The notes under the pieces are model-generated. The model did no database searches, was not told where the DNA came from, and saw only the letters and a program-made list of their open reading frames with translations. A DNA stretch of 64,000 bases, taken from the NCBI RefSeq assembly GCF_014698045.1, contig NZ_JACJSE010000033.1:1-64000 (forward strand), in the 5' to 3' direction. Both the position numbers and the translations under genes were made by a program. Source of the DNA: Aulosira sp. FACHB-615. GTDB taxonomy: Bacteria; Cyanobacteriota; Cyanobacteriia; Cyanobacteriales; Nostocaceae. Below, piece after piece: positions 38,339-49,142 of this stretch; within the stretch, counting starts at the first letter, position 1, and the number at the start of each line of letters is the position of its first letter.

Positions 38339-41300
38339 CTAGGCTAAGGTAGTGGTGAAATTACCAATTCCTAAAGTACCTGTTAATCCTGTTACTTCAA
38401 CAATTGCATCAGTATTACTATTAAACCCAGATGTACCATCATTAATCGCAACAAAGGTACGGTTCCCAAAGGTAAATTGAGCAGCAGCATTAGCTATAAA
38501 ATTGGAATTGGTTAACTTAGCTCCAATGCCAATAGTATCAAGTGTAGCGACAGAACCTACATTAGAAAATCCAGAACGTGCGGTGGAAACGAGGAATAAA
38601 TCATTACCAGAATTAGCATTTAAATCAGTAATAACATCAAAGCTATTGAAAACGGAATCAGCTAAGTTGCGGTAGTCAAAACGATCTGCGCCAGAACCCC
38701 CTGTTAAGCTATCCTTAGCACCATTACCAATAAGGGTATCATTATCAGCACCGCCATTAAGGATGTCATCACTACCGCCACCATTGAGGGTGTCATTGCC
38801 AGCACCACCATACATTAAAGCCCAGTAAGCATCTGCTGTTAAAGTATTATTGGAACTGTCTCCTTTAAAGACTTTATATGTTCCCCCTCCATTAAAATTA
38901 ATTTGTTCAATGTTTGTGAGGATATCAGTGCCATCCCTATTGGTTTGAGTGTCAGTAACTTGCACATCTCCATTATTTAATAAAGAGATTTGATAACTAA
39001 CAGAAGCTCCACTGAAAACTGCGGTGTCATAACCAGCACCACCAATCAGGGTATCATTGCCAGCACCGCCATTGAGGGTGTCATCACTACCGCCACCATT
39101 GAGAGTGTCATTGCCAGCACCACCATACATTAAAGCCCAGTAAGCATCTGCTGTTAAAGTATTATTGGAACTGTCTCCTTTAAAGACTTTATATGTTCCC
39201 CCTCCATTAAAATTAATTTGTTCAATGTTTGTGAGGATATCAGTGCCATCCCTATTGGTTTGAGTGTCAGTAACTTGCACATCTCCATTATTTAATAAAG
39301 AGATTTGATAACTAACAGAAGCTCCACTGAAAACTGCGGTGTCATAACCAGCACCACCAATCAGGGTATCGTTACCACCATTACCAATCAAGTTGTCATC
39401 ACCATCACCGCCATTGAGGGTGTCATCACTACCGCCACCATTGAGGGTGTCATTGCCAGCACCACCATACATTAAAGCCCAGTAAGCATCTGCTGTTAAA
39501 GTGTTATTAGAACCGTCTCCTTTAAAGACTTTATATGTTCCCCCTCCATTAAAATTAATTTGTTCAATATCTGTGAGGATATCAGTACCATCTCTATTAG
39601 TTTGAGTGTCAGTAACCTGCACATCTCCATTACTTAATAAAGAGATTTGATAATTAACAGAAGCTCCACTGAAAACTGCAATGTCATTATTACCAGCACC
39701 ACCAATCAGGGTATCGTTACCACCATTACCAATCAAGTTGTCATTATCATCGCCGCCATTGAGGATGTCATCACTACCGCCACCATTGAGGGTGTCATTG
39801 CCAGCACCACCATACATTAAAGCCCAGTAAGCATCTGCTGTTAAAGTGTTATTAGAACCGTCTCCTTTAAAGACTTTATATGTTCCCCCTCCATTAAAAT
39901 TAATTTGTTCAATATCTGTGAGGATATCAGTACCATCTCTATTAGTTTGAGTGTCAGTAACCTGCACATCTCCATTACTTAATAAAGAGATTTGATAATT
40001 AACAGAAGCTCCCATGAAAACTGCGGTGTCGTTACCAGTACCACCATTGAGAGTATCATTACCTGCACCACCAATTACAGTGTCATTACCACCAAGACCA
40101 TTAATTGTGTCATTGCCTGCTCCACCATTGAGGGTATTATTATAATATTCATCGCCAACAATAGTGTCGTTGTATTGACCACCAATAATATGGTCTACTC
40201 CGTACAAAGTATCTTGATTACCGAAACCATCATTAGTCGCAAAGCCGTTTCCTCCAAGTGTGACATTTATACCTTGTGTTGCACTTGAGTAGTCCGCAGT
40301 GTCTTCTCCATTACCGCCATTCAGAATATCGTTACCAGCACCACCAATCAGGTTGTCATTACCATCACCACCAAACAGGGTATCTTCGTAATTAGAACCA
40401 GTTAAGGTGTCATTGTAACTAGAACCGATCACTTTTTCAATACTTGTTAGTATATCAGTGCCTCCTTGTCCATCATTGGCGATGCCACTAGCGAGGTTAA
40501 CGTTTATTCCACTGATGGCATTTGAGTAATCGGCAGTATCAATTCCTGTACCACCATTCAGGGTGTTGTTAGCAGCATTACCTATGATGACGTTATTAGC
40601 AGCATTACCTATACCATTAATCGCTGCTGTTCCTGTGAGGGTGAGATTTTCGATGTTTGGTAGGTTAACAAGACTAAACGTGACACTGGATTGAATTGTA
40701 TCTGTACCTTCTCCCGCTTTTTCAGTGATGGTGTCGGTGGTCGTGTCAACAACGTAAGTATCATCGCCTGCACCACCGTTGAGGATATCAATACCTGCAC
40801 CACCGTTGAGGATGTCATTACTACTACCGCCATTGAGGGTATCATTCCCAGCACCACCATACATTACAGCCCAGTAACCACCTGCTGTTAAAGTATTATC
40901 TAAAGCGTCTCCTTTGAAGACTTGATATGTTCCCCCCCCATTAAAATTGATTTGTTCAATGTCTGTGAGGATATCAGTACCATCTCTATTGGCTTGAGTG
41001 TCAATAACCTGAACATCTCCATTACTTAATAAAGAGATTTGATAATTAACAGAAGCTCCACTGAAAATAGCAGTATCATAACCTGCATCACCATTGAGAG
41101 TATCATTACCTGCACCACCAATTAAAGTATCATTGCCACCAAGACCATTAATATTGTCATTACCAGCACCACCGTCTATATAATCATTGTCTTCCCAGGC
41201 ATTAATGTAATCATCGCCAGAGCCGCCATAGATGGTGTCATCGCCTCGAGAGCCAGAAATATTATCATTATTAGCACCACCATCAAGGGTGTCATTGCCA

Positions 41301-44300
41301 AGTCCACCATCTATGTAATCATCACCAGCATTTCCTTTCAGAAGGTTATTGAAATTATTCCCTATTAATGTGTCATTCAAACTACCACCAACTGCATTTT
41401 CTATATTGATGAAAGTCTGACCACCTACAGTAATACCTAAAGTCAAAGACAGATTGTCATTGATCTGCTGTCTTCCGGCAAGGCTAAGGTCTAGGTTGAT
41501 ACTTTTAGTAGTAGTGGCTGAGAAGTCTAGTGTATCTGTACTGCTATTATTCTGGTCGATGATTGTGAATTTTTCCCATAAGTCTTTATTATTAGATTGG
41601 TCTATGTTCCATCGTGCATCTGTAATCGAAATTGTATTTGCTCGAACATAAGTGTTCCAATCGATATTTTTTAGAGAAATTGTGCCATCACCATTATTCT
41701 CGACCCGGAATTTTTCCCAATTATTGATGTTCTCCGATGAGGTTATATTTCCAACGCTATCAGCACTCCAGAATCGATCATAGTAGGTTTTTAGAGAAAT
41801 TGTGCCATCACCATTATTAATGAGCGTGAGTTTTGTCTCGTCGGTTATTCCGTCCTTTTGATCTTGTTGTTGTATGTTCCAAAGTGTCTTAGTGGCTTGT
41901 GCGTATGTGATATTGTTGCCTTTGACAGATTTTATAGCAATTACGGTTTCGTTAATTGTGTCTGATCCTTGTGAAGTGTCTGCATCAAATATATATGTAT
42001 TATCTCCTGTCCCACCAACCAGAGTGTCATTGCCAGCACCCCCGTTGAGAACATCCTTTCCAGCACCGCCACTGAGAATGTCATTACCATCTCCACCTTC
42101 AAGGATGTCATCACCACCCTTACCATTAAGGACATCATTCCCTGCCACCGCATCAATAAACTCAGGGTTATCATTACCATTGATAATGTCATTACCTGTA
42201 GAACCCCTGGGTGGAAGCGGAAGAGCCGCAGGAGCGGTGTAAGGGTTGTTAAGATTAGCCCACAAATTATTGATGTTGGCTTTTGCTAGTTCAGGTAGTT
42301 CTGCACCAAATAAACTCACATTGCCATCGAAGCCAATTTTTAAACCGACTGTCCACCCTAAAAGTTTTCCCCAAGCGGCAACGTAGTCATTATAGGAGTA
42401 GCCATCATCAATATATTGAAAATAAGCTCCTCCACCTCCTAATGTAAATCCTCCAATCACAGGAATAGGATCGGGTATATTAACAGTTCCTTCAGCATAG
42501 GCATAGAAGTCCAGTTTATTTCCATCATGCCCACGGGCGATCAGTTTAGCGTCTGCCTTGAGTAATCCATAGAGGATATTTAAGTTAGCACTAGCCCCAA
42601 AAGAGTCATATTCCCAGTTAAGGTTAACTTCACCTGTTCCTGTAACGAGATTACCAAGAACCCGAAGATTACCCTGTGCATTAAGGAATTTTGGAGTAAT
42701 TGTTGCCGTTAAATCTAGGTTAATTAGAGATTCATTAATAGGACCACCCAGAAAACTGGGTAAATTCAAGTTAACCTTTGGTCCTACGGTAATTTTAACG
42801 TTACCTTGAAAGACATCATTATATGTCTGTTGTTGACCAAGCACTGTAATGGTTTTTGGACCTACACTATATGACCCACTTATATCCTGAAGAAATGCAC
42901 CTGTACTACCAATAGGTTTATTAAGGTTATATGCCCCTATCTGAACATATTGCAATTGGCTACCATTCCATAAAACTGTAGCAGCAACATCAATTCCAGA
43001 GGGAATTATAACAGTGGCATCGGCTCTGACTTTTGTTTGATTATTGGTAGTATCAATAAATACTGTAGCGGTTTTTATCTTCCAACCAGCAGCGATATTA
43101 ATATCGCTGGCAGATATGGAACCAACTACTTCTACTGTACCAATACTACTAATTTTGATGTAGTTACTACCACTAAAGTTGCCCGTGAAATTGTATAGAT
43201 CGGGCAGAATGAGTGTACCTTGAATAATGAAGACTTTTTCTGTTCCTATCTGGCTGTAGAGAAGGCTAATCTGCTTGCCTTGAACCCGTAAGAAACCTAG
43301 CAGGTTAAAATCAAGGGTTTCTTGATAAATTTTGCCACCAGTGAGGTCAAAACCATCATTATTTACCAACAGATAATCGCTACCTGTGACGCTGAGTGTA
43401 ACTCCTCCTAATGCTTGTGGTAGTGCAATTACACCCTGGAATGTAAATTCTGGGTCCCAATCGTCTCCTTCGGTAGGTTTTCTATCGGGTTTAAAGTTGA
43501 TGGTAGCGTTACTGACTTTTGCACCAAATAAATTAAAGTTAATGTTACTGGCGGTAATATCTTTTAAACCATTACTATCAAATAGTAGTGATACACCAAT
43601 ATTTTCTCCTGTATAGGTTTGCAGAATGGCACTACCATAAAATGTATTGGTAATCCCGTCAAAATCTGCTTGAATATTACGGAGTTTCCAGTTACCCAAT
43701 TGGATATCTGCTGCTGATAAATGCGCTCCTGTTAGATAAGCTTTGTCTTTGTTGACTACTAATTTATTAGTACCTGTTAGCTCACCCTTAAAACCTTTGA
43801 GTTTAGGAATTTCAATTGCACCTTGGAGGGAAAATTCAGGGTCCCAGGATTCGCTATACGTTGTATTTCTGTTGATAACGTTTACTGTCTGGATGTCTAC
43901 TGCTGCACCTAAGAAGGTGAAATCTGTGCCAACTCCACTGCTACCTGTGATTGCGGTGAGTTTACCTTGGTTAAATGCTAATGCTAGATTAATTGGACTT
44001 CCGGGGGTTTTCAGTTTTGCGTTGACTGTGAAGCTATTGCTAGGAGTATTAACATTTAGGTTGATATCCTGAATTTCCCATGACCCAAATAGAGGAATAT
44101 TTGCGACACCAACATTTGCTACCATTGAGAAATCAAGACCTGTAGCAGTCTTTTTGACTTTGATGTAATTTCCGCCCTGTAAATCGAATGTAGCGTTTTT
44201 GAGGGTAGGAATGGAAAATTTACCCTGAAGTGTGATTTCTTCATTGGTAAAATCGAATTTTACTTGGGCATCTAAAGCTTTTATTTCTAATAAACCGAGA

Positions 44301-46867
44301 ACAACAAAGGAGGTTGTACCAGGCAGTTTGACAAACCCACCTGTGACTTCAAGACCATTATCACTAATGCCGATATAATCAGTGCCGTTAATAGCTACTA
44401 GCAACCCATTTCCACCAACTAGGTTTTTGGGTAGTAGCATTGAACCTTGCAGTCTTAGTTGAGGACTACCGTTTTTGTCTTCACCAAATGATAAGCCGTC
44501 AAAATTAACTTCTATTCCACCAATGAGTTTGAATGCAGAAGAATCATTGCTATCACCCTTATCGGTAATAGTCCCTTTAAGTGTACTCGTATCAAATGAG
44601 ACTTCTCCATTGAATAAAGCAGAAGTTTGGTTCTTACCAATAGCAGAATAAACTTTTGCATTTACACCAGAGCTATTGGGTTTAACGTCGATATATTTTT
44701 TTGTTTGTCCGTTTACAGTTTCTTCACGAACTGTTACTTTGCCACCACCAACTGTAGTCTGTGGTGTAAAGAAACTCCCTGCTTTACCTATCTTAATTGT
44801 TTGATCTATCCAAGTATCTGATATTGAAGTAGTGTTATATTCATATACTGATCGATTTGTTTCTGCGATTGTTGCTGTCAAGTTTTGTATAACTTCTATT
44901 TGCGTGTTCTCTACTGTTCTTCTTACAGGTTCACGTCCATCAATTTCGGCAAATAACGCTGTATGAGCATCACTAGTTAATTGAGGGAAGTTTTCTATTG
45001 TCAAACCAAATTGTGCTACTCTAGCACCTTGTGGATTTGCAAGGATGTAATCGTACTCTGCACTATATGCACCGGTATAACCCTGTGCAAATAAATTTAT
45101 TTCACTTTTTTGTTGTATTTCATTGGGTCTGACATTAAAATCACCAAGAACAATAGTAGGCGAATTAGCTTGGAGACTTTGGAGACCTTCTTTGAGCCTT
45201 TGCATTCCCGTAAATCTGGCTTGTGCGCCTAATTGTCCGCCTTCGTATTCATTGTGCCATGTTAAAATTTTATATGCTTTATTTGTTTGTTTATATTGAA
45301 TATTTACCTCATAGGGAGGACGTATATAGTATGTACTATTATTAGCTATACCCGAAAATGTTCCTGGCGAAAAGAAACTTGCGTTCCCCATCGTGATAGT
45401 ATTGGGATTGAACAGGATCAAGTACCCATCAGTGCTATTTGGGGTGTTTTGAGGATTGTTTGGATTATTCTCACTGGTTGCGACTATAAAATCATACCCG
45501 CTCAAGATCGCTTGTAGTCCTTCACGGGTATATGTGCCAGGAAGGGTATTATTAGTCTTATAGGCTTGTAAAGCATTTGCTAGGGGGTCTGTCCCTGGAT
45601 TTTTAATTTCTTGTAGTGCGATTACATCAATACCAGTCGCCATGCCAAATCTAGCAATGTAATTTATACGACGTTTTATGCCTTCAATCGTATTGTTTGC
45701 TTGCGCCCCTCCTTCATTCCAAATATTCCACGTTGCTACTCTCAGAGGTTTCACATTTTGCTCAACGTTAATAGCTGACTGACCGGAAATAACAGTAATA
45801 CCTTGATTACTAGAGATAATAGTAGCTATATCATTCTCTGATTTTAATGCTTGTAATTCCTGCTCCCTTAGCAGATTACCTTGCACCAGGTTTGCAAAAA
45901 TCTCCCCTTCATCACCAGGAGAATCAATTTTATTAATCTGAGAGTCAACAAAATGTCCAATTTCTTCCAGCAAAACATCAGTAATTATTGAAGGATTCTT
46001 ATGGTTTTCAGTTAAAAATTCAACTGCCAAATAAACTAATCCAGTATCCGCAGAAAACGCAGCATTTCCACCATAAATATCAGCACGATTGACAATCTTG
46101 ATAGTAGGAATATCCGTAAAATGCCTGTCAGCAAAATTATTAAATAATTTATCTGCTACTTCCCGATTAAAACCATTACCAAAAGCTGTCTCTAACTTCT
46201 GGCTATACTCAGGATCAAATCGGAACTTGCTAAGATAGTCATAGCTATCCCGTAAGGCTGTATCTACTATTCCGTAAATCTCCAAAAAGCCCAATTCGCT
46301 GTTATTTTGAAGAGTTTCAGCAAAAACAACAGTCAGATTATCCTTCAGCTTGGTTTCATCTAACTCTGTTTCTGGATTTTTAGATACTTCAATAATAGTT
46401 CTGCTAATAACTGTATCAGCATTACTTTCAACATGATTATCAACATTACTACTTAACCCAGCATGAATTGGCTGATACTGTTCTAATTCACTACGGTAAT
46501 TATCAAAGAAGACAGATTTTTTCAAACCTTTATTTGCTATAAAAAAGTGTCTATTATCTATATTTTTATCCAATAACTCGGTTAAGAAAAAAGGAATGAT
46601 ATTATCTGTATTTTTTTGCTTAAAAATATCTAAAAATTCACTATTAAAAGTAGAAACTTGTCCATGCTTACTGATATAAGAACTATCAACAAAAACTGAT
46701 GTCGTGATTTGCAAAGCTTTGTCTGTGTTGGGAGTCAATCTAAATTGAGACTCACCTATTAATCCCCCATTTTCCAGGAACTTAGTCAATAAATTTTGTG
46801 GATTGACAATTTCCCAAGGAAAATGGGCTTTATGCGAATGGTTTAGTAAAGTTTTGAAGCTTTTCAT
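38339..46867 (-). CDS. Giant RTX protein with extracellular endonuclease/phosphatase domain
   Basis: 2842 aa. Residues ~255-345 hold a metalloprotease-like segment common in cyanobacterial surface proteins (DVLLEEIGHFVDSQIN). Residues ~372-650 are an endonuclease/exonuclease/phosphatase domain: RVATWNIWN, VIALQEIKNP, VLGDFNVRP and SDAHTALFAEID. Residues ~660-1540 repeat a beta-rich unit (LxGTNKLVVNKDKAYLTG type). A first RTX block (~1556-1620, GGAGNDTLVGG) is followed by a fascin-like beta-trefoil (~1640-1770, NNGDGTISLK). A long RTX region (~1820-2715) precedes a bluetail-type C-terminus (DRFDYRNLADSVF ... GNFTTTLA). There is no N-terminal signal peptide, as expected for type I secretion; no exporter is in the window. 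Likely a secreted or surface nuclease, possibly for nutrient scavenging or killing competitors. Confidence 0.88.
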   Translation of the reverse strand: MKSFKTLLNHSHKAHFPWEIVNPQNLLTKFLENGGLIGESQFRLTPNTDKALQITTSVFVDSSYISKHGQVSTFNSEFLDIFKQKNTDNIIPFFLTELLDKNIDNRHFFIANKGLKKSVFFDNYRSELEQYQPIHAGLSSNVDNHVESNADTVISRTIIEVSKNPETELDETKLKDNLTVVFAETLQNNSELGFLEIYGIVDTALRDSYDYLSKFRFDPEYSQKLETAFGNGFNREVADKLFNNFADRHFTDIPTIKIVNRADIYGGNAAFSADTGLVYLAVEFLTENHKNPSIITDVLLEEIGHFVDSQINKIDSPGDEGEIFANLVQGNLLREQELQALKSENDIATIISSNQGITVISGQSAINVEQNVKPLRVATWNIWNEGGAQANNTIEGIKRRINYIARFGMATGIDVIALQEIKNPGTDPLANALQAYKTNNTLPGTYTREGLQAILSGYDFIVATSENNPNNPQNTPNSTDGYLILFNPNTITMGNASFFSPGTFSGIANNSTYYIRPPYEVNIQYKQTNKAYKILTWHNEYEGGQLGAQARFTGMQRLKEGLQSLQANSPTIVLGDFNVRPNEIQQKSEINLFAQGYTGAYSAEYDYILANPQGARVAQFGLTIENFPQLTSDAHTALFAEIDGREPVRRTVENTQIEVIQNLTATIAETNRSVYEYNTTSISDTWIDQTIKIGKAGSFFTPQTTVGGGKVTVREETVNGQTKKYIDVKPNSSGVNAKVYSAIGKNQTSALFNGEVSFDTSTLKGTITDKGDSNDSSAFKLIGGIEVNFDGLSFGEDKNGSPQLRLQGSMLLPKNLVGGNGLLVAINGTDYIGISDNGLEVTGGFVKLPGTTSFVVLGLLEIKALDAQVKFDFTNEEITLQGKFSIPTLKNATFDLQGGNYIKVKKTATGLDFSMVANVGVANIPLFGSWEIQDINLNVNTPSNSFTVNAKLKTPGSPINLALAFNQGKLTAITGSSGVGTDFTFLGAAVDIQTVNVINRNTTYSESWDPEFSLQGAIEIPKLKGFKGELTGTNKLVVNKDKAYLTGAHLSAADIQLGNWKLRNIQADFDGITNTFYGSAILQTYTGENIGVSLLFDSNGLKDITASNINFNLFGAKVSNATINFKPDRKPTEGDDWDPEFTFQGVIALPQALGGVTLSVTGSDYLLVNNDGFDLTGGKIYQETLDFNLLGFLRVQGKQISLLYSQIGTEKVFIIQGTLILPDLYNFTGNFSGSNYIKISSIGTVEVVGSISASDINIAAGWKIKTATVFIDTTNNQTKVRADATVIIPSGIDVAATVLWNGSQLQYVQIGAYNLNKPIGSTGAFLQDISGSYSVGPKTITVLGQQQTYNDVFQGNVKITVGPKVNLNLPSFLGGPINESLINLDLTATITPKFLNAQGNLRVLGNLVTGTGEVNLNWEYDSFGASANLNILYGLLKADAKLIARGHDGNKLDFYAYAEGTVNIPDPIPVIGGFTLGGGGAYFQYIDDGYSYNDYVAAWGKLLGWTVGLKIGFDGNVSLFGAELPELAKANINNLWANLNNPYTAPAALPLPPRGSTGNDIINGNDNPEFIDAVAGNDVLNGKGGDDILEGGDGNDILSGGAGKDVLNGGAGNDTLVGGTGDNTYIFDADTSQGSDTINETVIAIKSVKGNNITYAQATKTLWNIQQQDQKDGITDETKLTLINNGDGTISLKTYYDRFWSADSVGNITSSENINNWEKFRVENNGDGTISLKNIDWNTYVRANTISITDARWNIDQSNNKDLWEKFTIIDQNNSSTDTLDFSATTTKSINLDLSLAGRQQINDNLSLTLGITVGGQTFINIENAVGGSLNDTLIGNNFNNLLKGNAGDDYIDGGLGNDTLDGGANNDNISGSRGDDTIYGGSGDDYINAWEDNDYIDGGAGNDNINGLGGNDTLIGGAGNDTLNGDAGYDTAIFSGASVNYQISLLSNGDVQVIDTQANRDGTDILTDIEQINFNGGGTYQVFKGDALDNTLTAGGYWAVMYGGAGNDTLNGGSSNDILNGGAGIDILNGGAGDDTYVVDTTTDTITEKAGEGTDTIQSSVTFSLVNLPNIENLTLTGTAAINGIGNAANNVIIGNAANNTLNGGTGIDTADYSNAISGINVNLASGIANDGQGGTDILTSIEKVIGSSYNDTLTGSNYEDTLFGGDGNDNLIGGAGNDILNGGNGEDTADYSSATQGINVTLGGNGFATNDGFGNQDTLYGVDHIIGGQYNDTIVGDEYYNNTLNGGAGNDTINGLGGNDTVIGGAGNDTLNGGTGNDTAVFMGASVNYQISLLSNGDVQVTDTQTNRDGTDILTDIEQINFNGGGTYKVFKGDGSNNTLTADAYWALMYGGAGNDTLNGGGSDDILNGGDDNDNLIGNGGNDTLIGGAGNNDIAVFSGASVNYQISLLSNGDVQVTDTQTNRDGTDILTDIEQINFNGGGTYKVFKGDGSNNTLTADAYWALMYGGAGNDTLNGGGSDDTLNGGDGDDNLIGNGGNDTLIGGAGYDTAVFSGASVSYQISLLNNGDVQVTDTQTNRDGTDILTNIEQINFNGGGTYKVFKGDSSNNTLTADAYWALMYGGAGNDTLNGGGSDDTLNGGAGNDTLIGGAGYDTAVFSGASVSYQISLLNNGDVQVTDTQTNRDGTDILTNIEQINFNGGGTYKVFKGDSSNNTLTADAYWALMYGGAGNDTLNGGGSDDILNGGADNDTLIGNGAKDSLTGGSGADRFDYRNLADSVFNSFDVITDLNANSGNDLFLVSTARSGFSNVGSVATLDTIGIGAKLTNSNFIANAAAQFTFGNRTFVAINDGTSGFNSNTDAIVEVTGLTGTLGIGNFTTTLA
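38813..40170. repeat. Tandem ~315-345 bp coding repeats within the RTX gene
   Basis: The segment starting CATTAAAGCCCAGTAAGCAT recurs at 38813, 39128, 39470 and 39815, with a more diverged copy at 40862. The steps are 315, 342 and 345 bp. The first two and the last two recent copies are nearly identical pairs, pointing to recent unequal recombination or gene conversion. Each unit encodes a VFKGD...YGGAGNDTLNGG block. Confidence 0.85.
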
Positions 46868-47557
46868 GACAGATTGCTAATTTAACATGGTTCGACGGGT
46901 TGAAAAAAAATTAAAATAAGCTGAGATTGTAATTAGAATAAATGTGAGAAAAATGCTTGATTTACACTTTTCCAAATTGAAGTAGTTTGACTTTATCTCG
47001 CTCTTGATAACTATATGCTATTTTCTAAGTGAAACCAATTTTTTTTAAGGCTTATTATATTGTGGGCTTCCTAATTTCTAGCACTTATGGTTTAGCCATA
47101 TCTACTTGATTCTTACCTCCTTCACTTCGACAAAGTTCCCAAATAATTCATATCATCACTGCGGGAATAGACATTCAAGCTGTAGCTCTAAATCTCTATA
47201 GCTTTGAGCTTTTATTAATGCCATTTTGTCATGCTCAGAGTTATTTATTTGCTCTGATTAATACATAAAAATTAGCTATAAATTTGCTACTTTTGTAGTA
47301 TTGCTAAACATTACACCTCTTATGCAATTTGAAGATGGGCGCAGGATCAAAAGATTTAGCCTTTGATAATCATCTGCTCACAATCATATCAACTCACATA
47401 AGCCGTGTTATTGAATTCTAGCTTGTTGTAATGTCTGCATAAAATCATACGCATTTCTGCAATATTTTTTATTTAGTTGTTGTTTTTATCACTGTATAGT
47501 GTTCTAGACAATACTTCAAATCAGAGAGAAATACAACTTAGGAAATTCCTTATTTAT
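46868..47557. other. Non-coding AT-rich spacer upstream of the RTX gene
   Basis: No gene is supported. It should contain the RTX promoter. At its right end AGGAAATTCCTTA is present twice (47540-47552 and 47561-47573); the second lies in the longer palindrome CTAAGGAAATTCCTTAG (47558-47574), which includes the stop codon of the response-regulator gene and may terminate it. Confidence 0.5.
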
Positions 47558-48397
47558 CTAAGGAAATTCCTTAGTTTTATATTCACCCTTTTCATTGATG
47601 GGCTTATCACTAGCATCAAAATTTACTATGTCATGACGATCTGCATACCGTACTAAACCCACAACATCGTGAATATTCAACCGTTTCATCAATTGAACTC
47701 GGTGTGCTTCGACTGTTTTAGTACTGACATTGATTGCTTCTGCAATCTCTTTTGTAGAAAGCCCTTCTGCAATAAATCGTAAAATTTCAATTTGGCGTGA
47801 CGTTAATACAGAAGTAGGCTGATCTGTTGAATAAACGCACTCCTCATTTATCAACAGTTCTGATATAACTTTATGTTGCTTAACAATTTCGAGTTTTAAT
47901 TCTTCATTCAGCAAAGCAATTTTATTAGTATAATTTCTCAGCTTTTCTTTTAGCTCTTCATGCGCTTTATGTAATACTAATTCTGCTTGTTTATATTGAA
48001 AATTAGTAAGTCCTGTTTGAATAGCAACATATAGATTTTCTTCTTTAACGGGTTTCAAAAGATAACCAAACGTGAATATCTGCGTAGCTTTTTCTACAGT
48101 ACTTTTATCAGAGTGTCCCGTAACATAAATAATGGGAATTTGTAAATAATTCCAAATTTCTTCTGCTGCTTCAATTCCATCCATTTTCCCACGTAGTCTG
48201 ATATCCATTAAAACTAAGTCTGGTCGAAGCTCAGTTGCTTGCTCAACTGCCATTTCTGCTGAATCTACAATATCAATAACATTGTGACCTAAGCTTTCCA
48301 ACTTTTCTCTTAGGTCAAGTGCAAGGATAAATTCATCCTCTACAATCAAAACCTGGATGCTCTTTGTTGTGAGAGGGTTTGGCAAAATGCTGGTCAA
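47558..48397 (-). CDS. Response regulator, receiver plus LuxR-type HTH
   Basis: 279 aa. The receiver domain (12-130) shows VLIVEDEFILALDLREKL, phospho-acceptor Asp in DLVLMDIRLRG, YVTGHSD and the lysine in YLLKPVKEE. A coiled linker (130-195) leads to a LuxR-type HTH (about 205-265: LTSRQIEILRFIAEGLSTKE, then INVSTKTVEAHRVQLMKRL). It is thus a two-component transcription factor. The start is a TTG at 48397 within TTGA, where an upstream frame ending FELEQSD stops. This looks like translational coupling to a histidine kinase gene that is no longer present. The gene lies upstream of the RTX gene in the same direction, so control of it is possible. Confidence 0.88.
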   Translation of the reverse strand: MTSILPNPLTTKSIQVLIVEDEFILALDLREKLESLGHNVIDIVDSAEMAVEQATELRPDLVLMDIRLRGKMDGIEAAEEIWNYLQIPIIYVTGHSDKSTVEKATQIFTFGYLLKPVKEENLYVAIQTGLTNFQYKQAELVLHKAHEELKEKLRNYTNKIALLNEELKLEIVKQHKVISELLINEECVYSTDQPTSVLTSRQIEILRFIAEGLSTKEIAEAINVSTKTVEAHRVQLMKRLNIHDVVGLVRYADRHDIVNFDASDKPINEKGEYKTKEFP

Positions 48398-48439
48398 TCG
48401 CTTTGCTCCAATTCAAAATTAAAATGACAAACTAACCCG
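48395..48439 (-). pseudogene. Possible C-terminal stub of a histidine kinase
   Basis: The last ~14 codons of a frame overlapping the response-regulator start read GLVCHFNFELEQSD-stop, similar to the closing strand of a kinase ATPase domain. Upstream the frame turns into serine/proline-rich nonsense within a G/C-rich dispersed repeat, so the rest of the partner kinase appears to be lost. The evidence is short and the call is tentative. Confidence 0.35.
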
Positions 48440-48440
48440 C

Positions 48441-49142
48441 TAACGAAATGCAGCAGGGGGTCGCCCCTTGAACTGTAGGAGTTAACGGATGGGGAATTGC
48501 TGTGATCAAGAGGACAAGGAGCAGGGAGCGAGGGTGAAGACCGGAACAAAGCTTGAACTCCGCCCTGTATAAACATCCTAGAAAGACGAGACTTGTTCTC
48601 CCCTGTTCCTTCGATCTACTAATAATTTGAGCAACAGCAAATCATTGCTATTCACCAGCTATTCGTAACCATCAGCTTGTGAATGGTTGTTAGATATTTA
48701 GAGGGAACATTAAATCGCCTGTCATAAAGCTAATTTCTTCGCAATCGGACAGCCCCAGCCGCCGACTCATAGACCTCTTCTGTTGTCTCGAAGAGGTTGA
48801 AGACTTATGAATTTCAATTATGTATCTACACAGTAGACATAACAATTTTTACTCTGTAGAAATACAGAATCTCAAAAGTTAACACTAAAGTAAAAGTCTG
48901 CTAAAAACTAATAAAGAATGTTCTTAGCTAACCTTTAACCGCATTTAATTAAAATTATGACAGCACAAAACAGCTTCAAACCGATATTAGCAGTAATACT
49001 GGATTTATGGAAGTAATTGGACTAAGCTAATCTAAATTTTCTGCCAAATGCTTATTTATCCCTGATTAACCCAGCTTTTATCTATTTGTTTACTGTAAAT
49101 GTAAACAAATATTTCTATTTTAAAAGAGAAAATTTAACTTTT
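48441..49142. other. Non-coding spacer with dispersed repeat
   Basis: About 700 bases without a supportable gene. The left part (about 48500-48545) contains an AGGACAAGGAGCAGGGAGCG stretch of the Nostoc dispersed G-rich type. The rest is AT-rich and shows nothing definite. It separates the RTX/response-regulator cargo from module 3. Confidence 0.45.

Noticed and set aside
38813..42200. Regular DNA repeats resembling a CRISPR or VNTR array
   Set aside because: They are coding GGxGxDxLxGG RTX repeats in one uninterrupted frame; units are of 18-27 bp or ~330 bp without unique spacers.
48394..48576. 60 aa frame upstream of the response regulator as a gene
   Set aside because: Its first 45 residues come from a G-rich dispersed repeat; only the last ~14 codons look meaningful, so it is recorded as a possible kinase stub.
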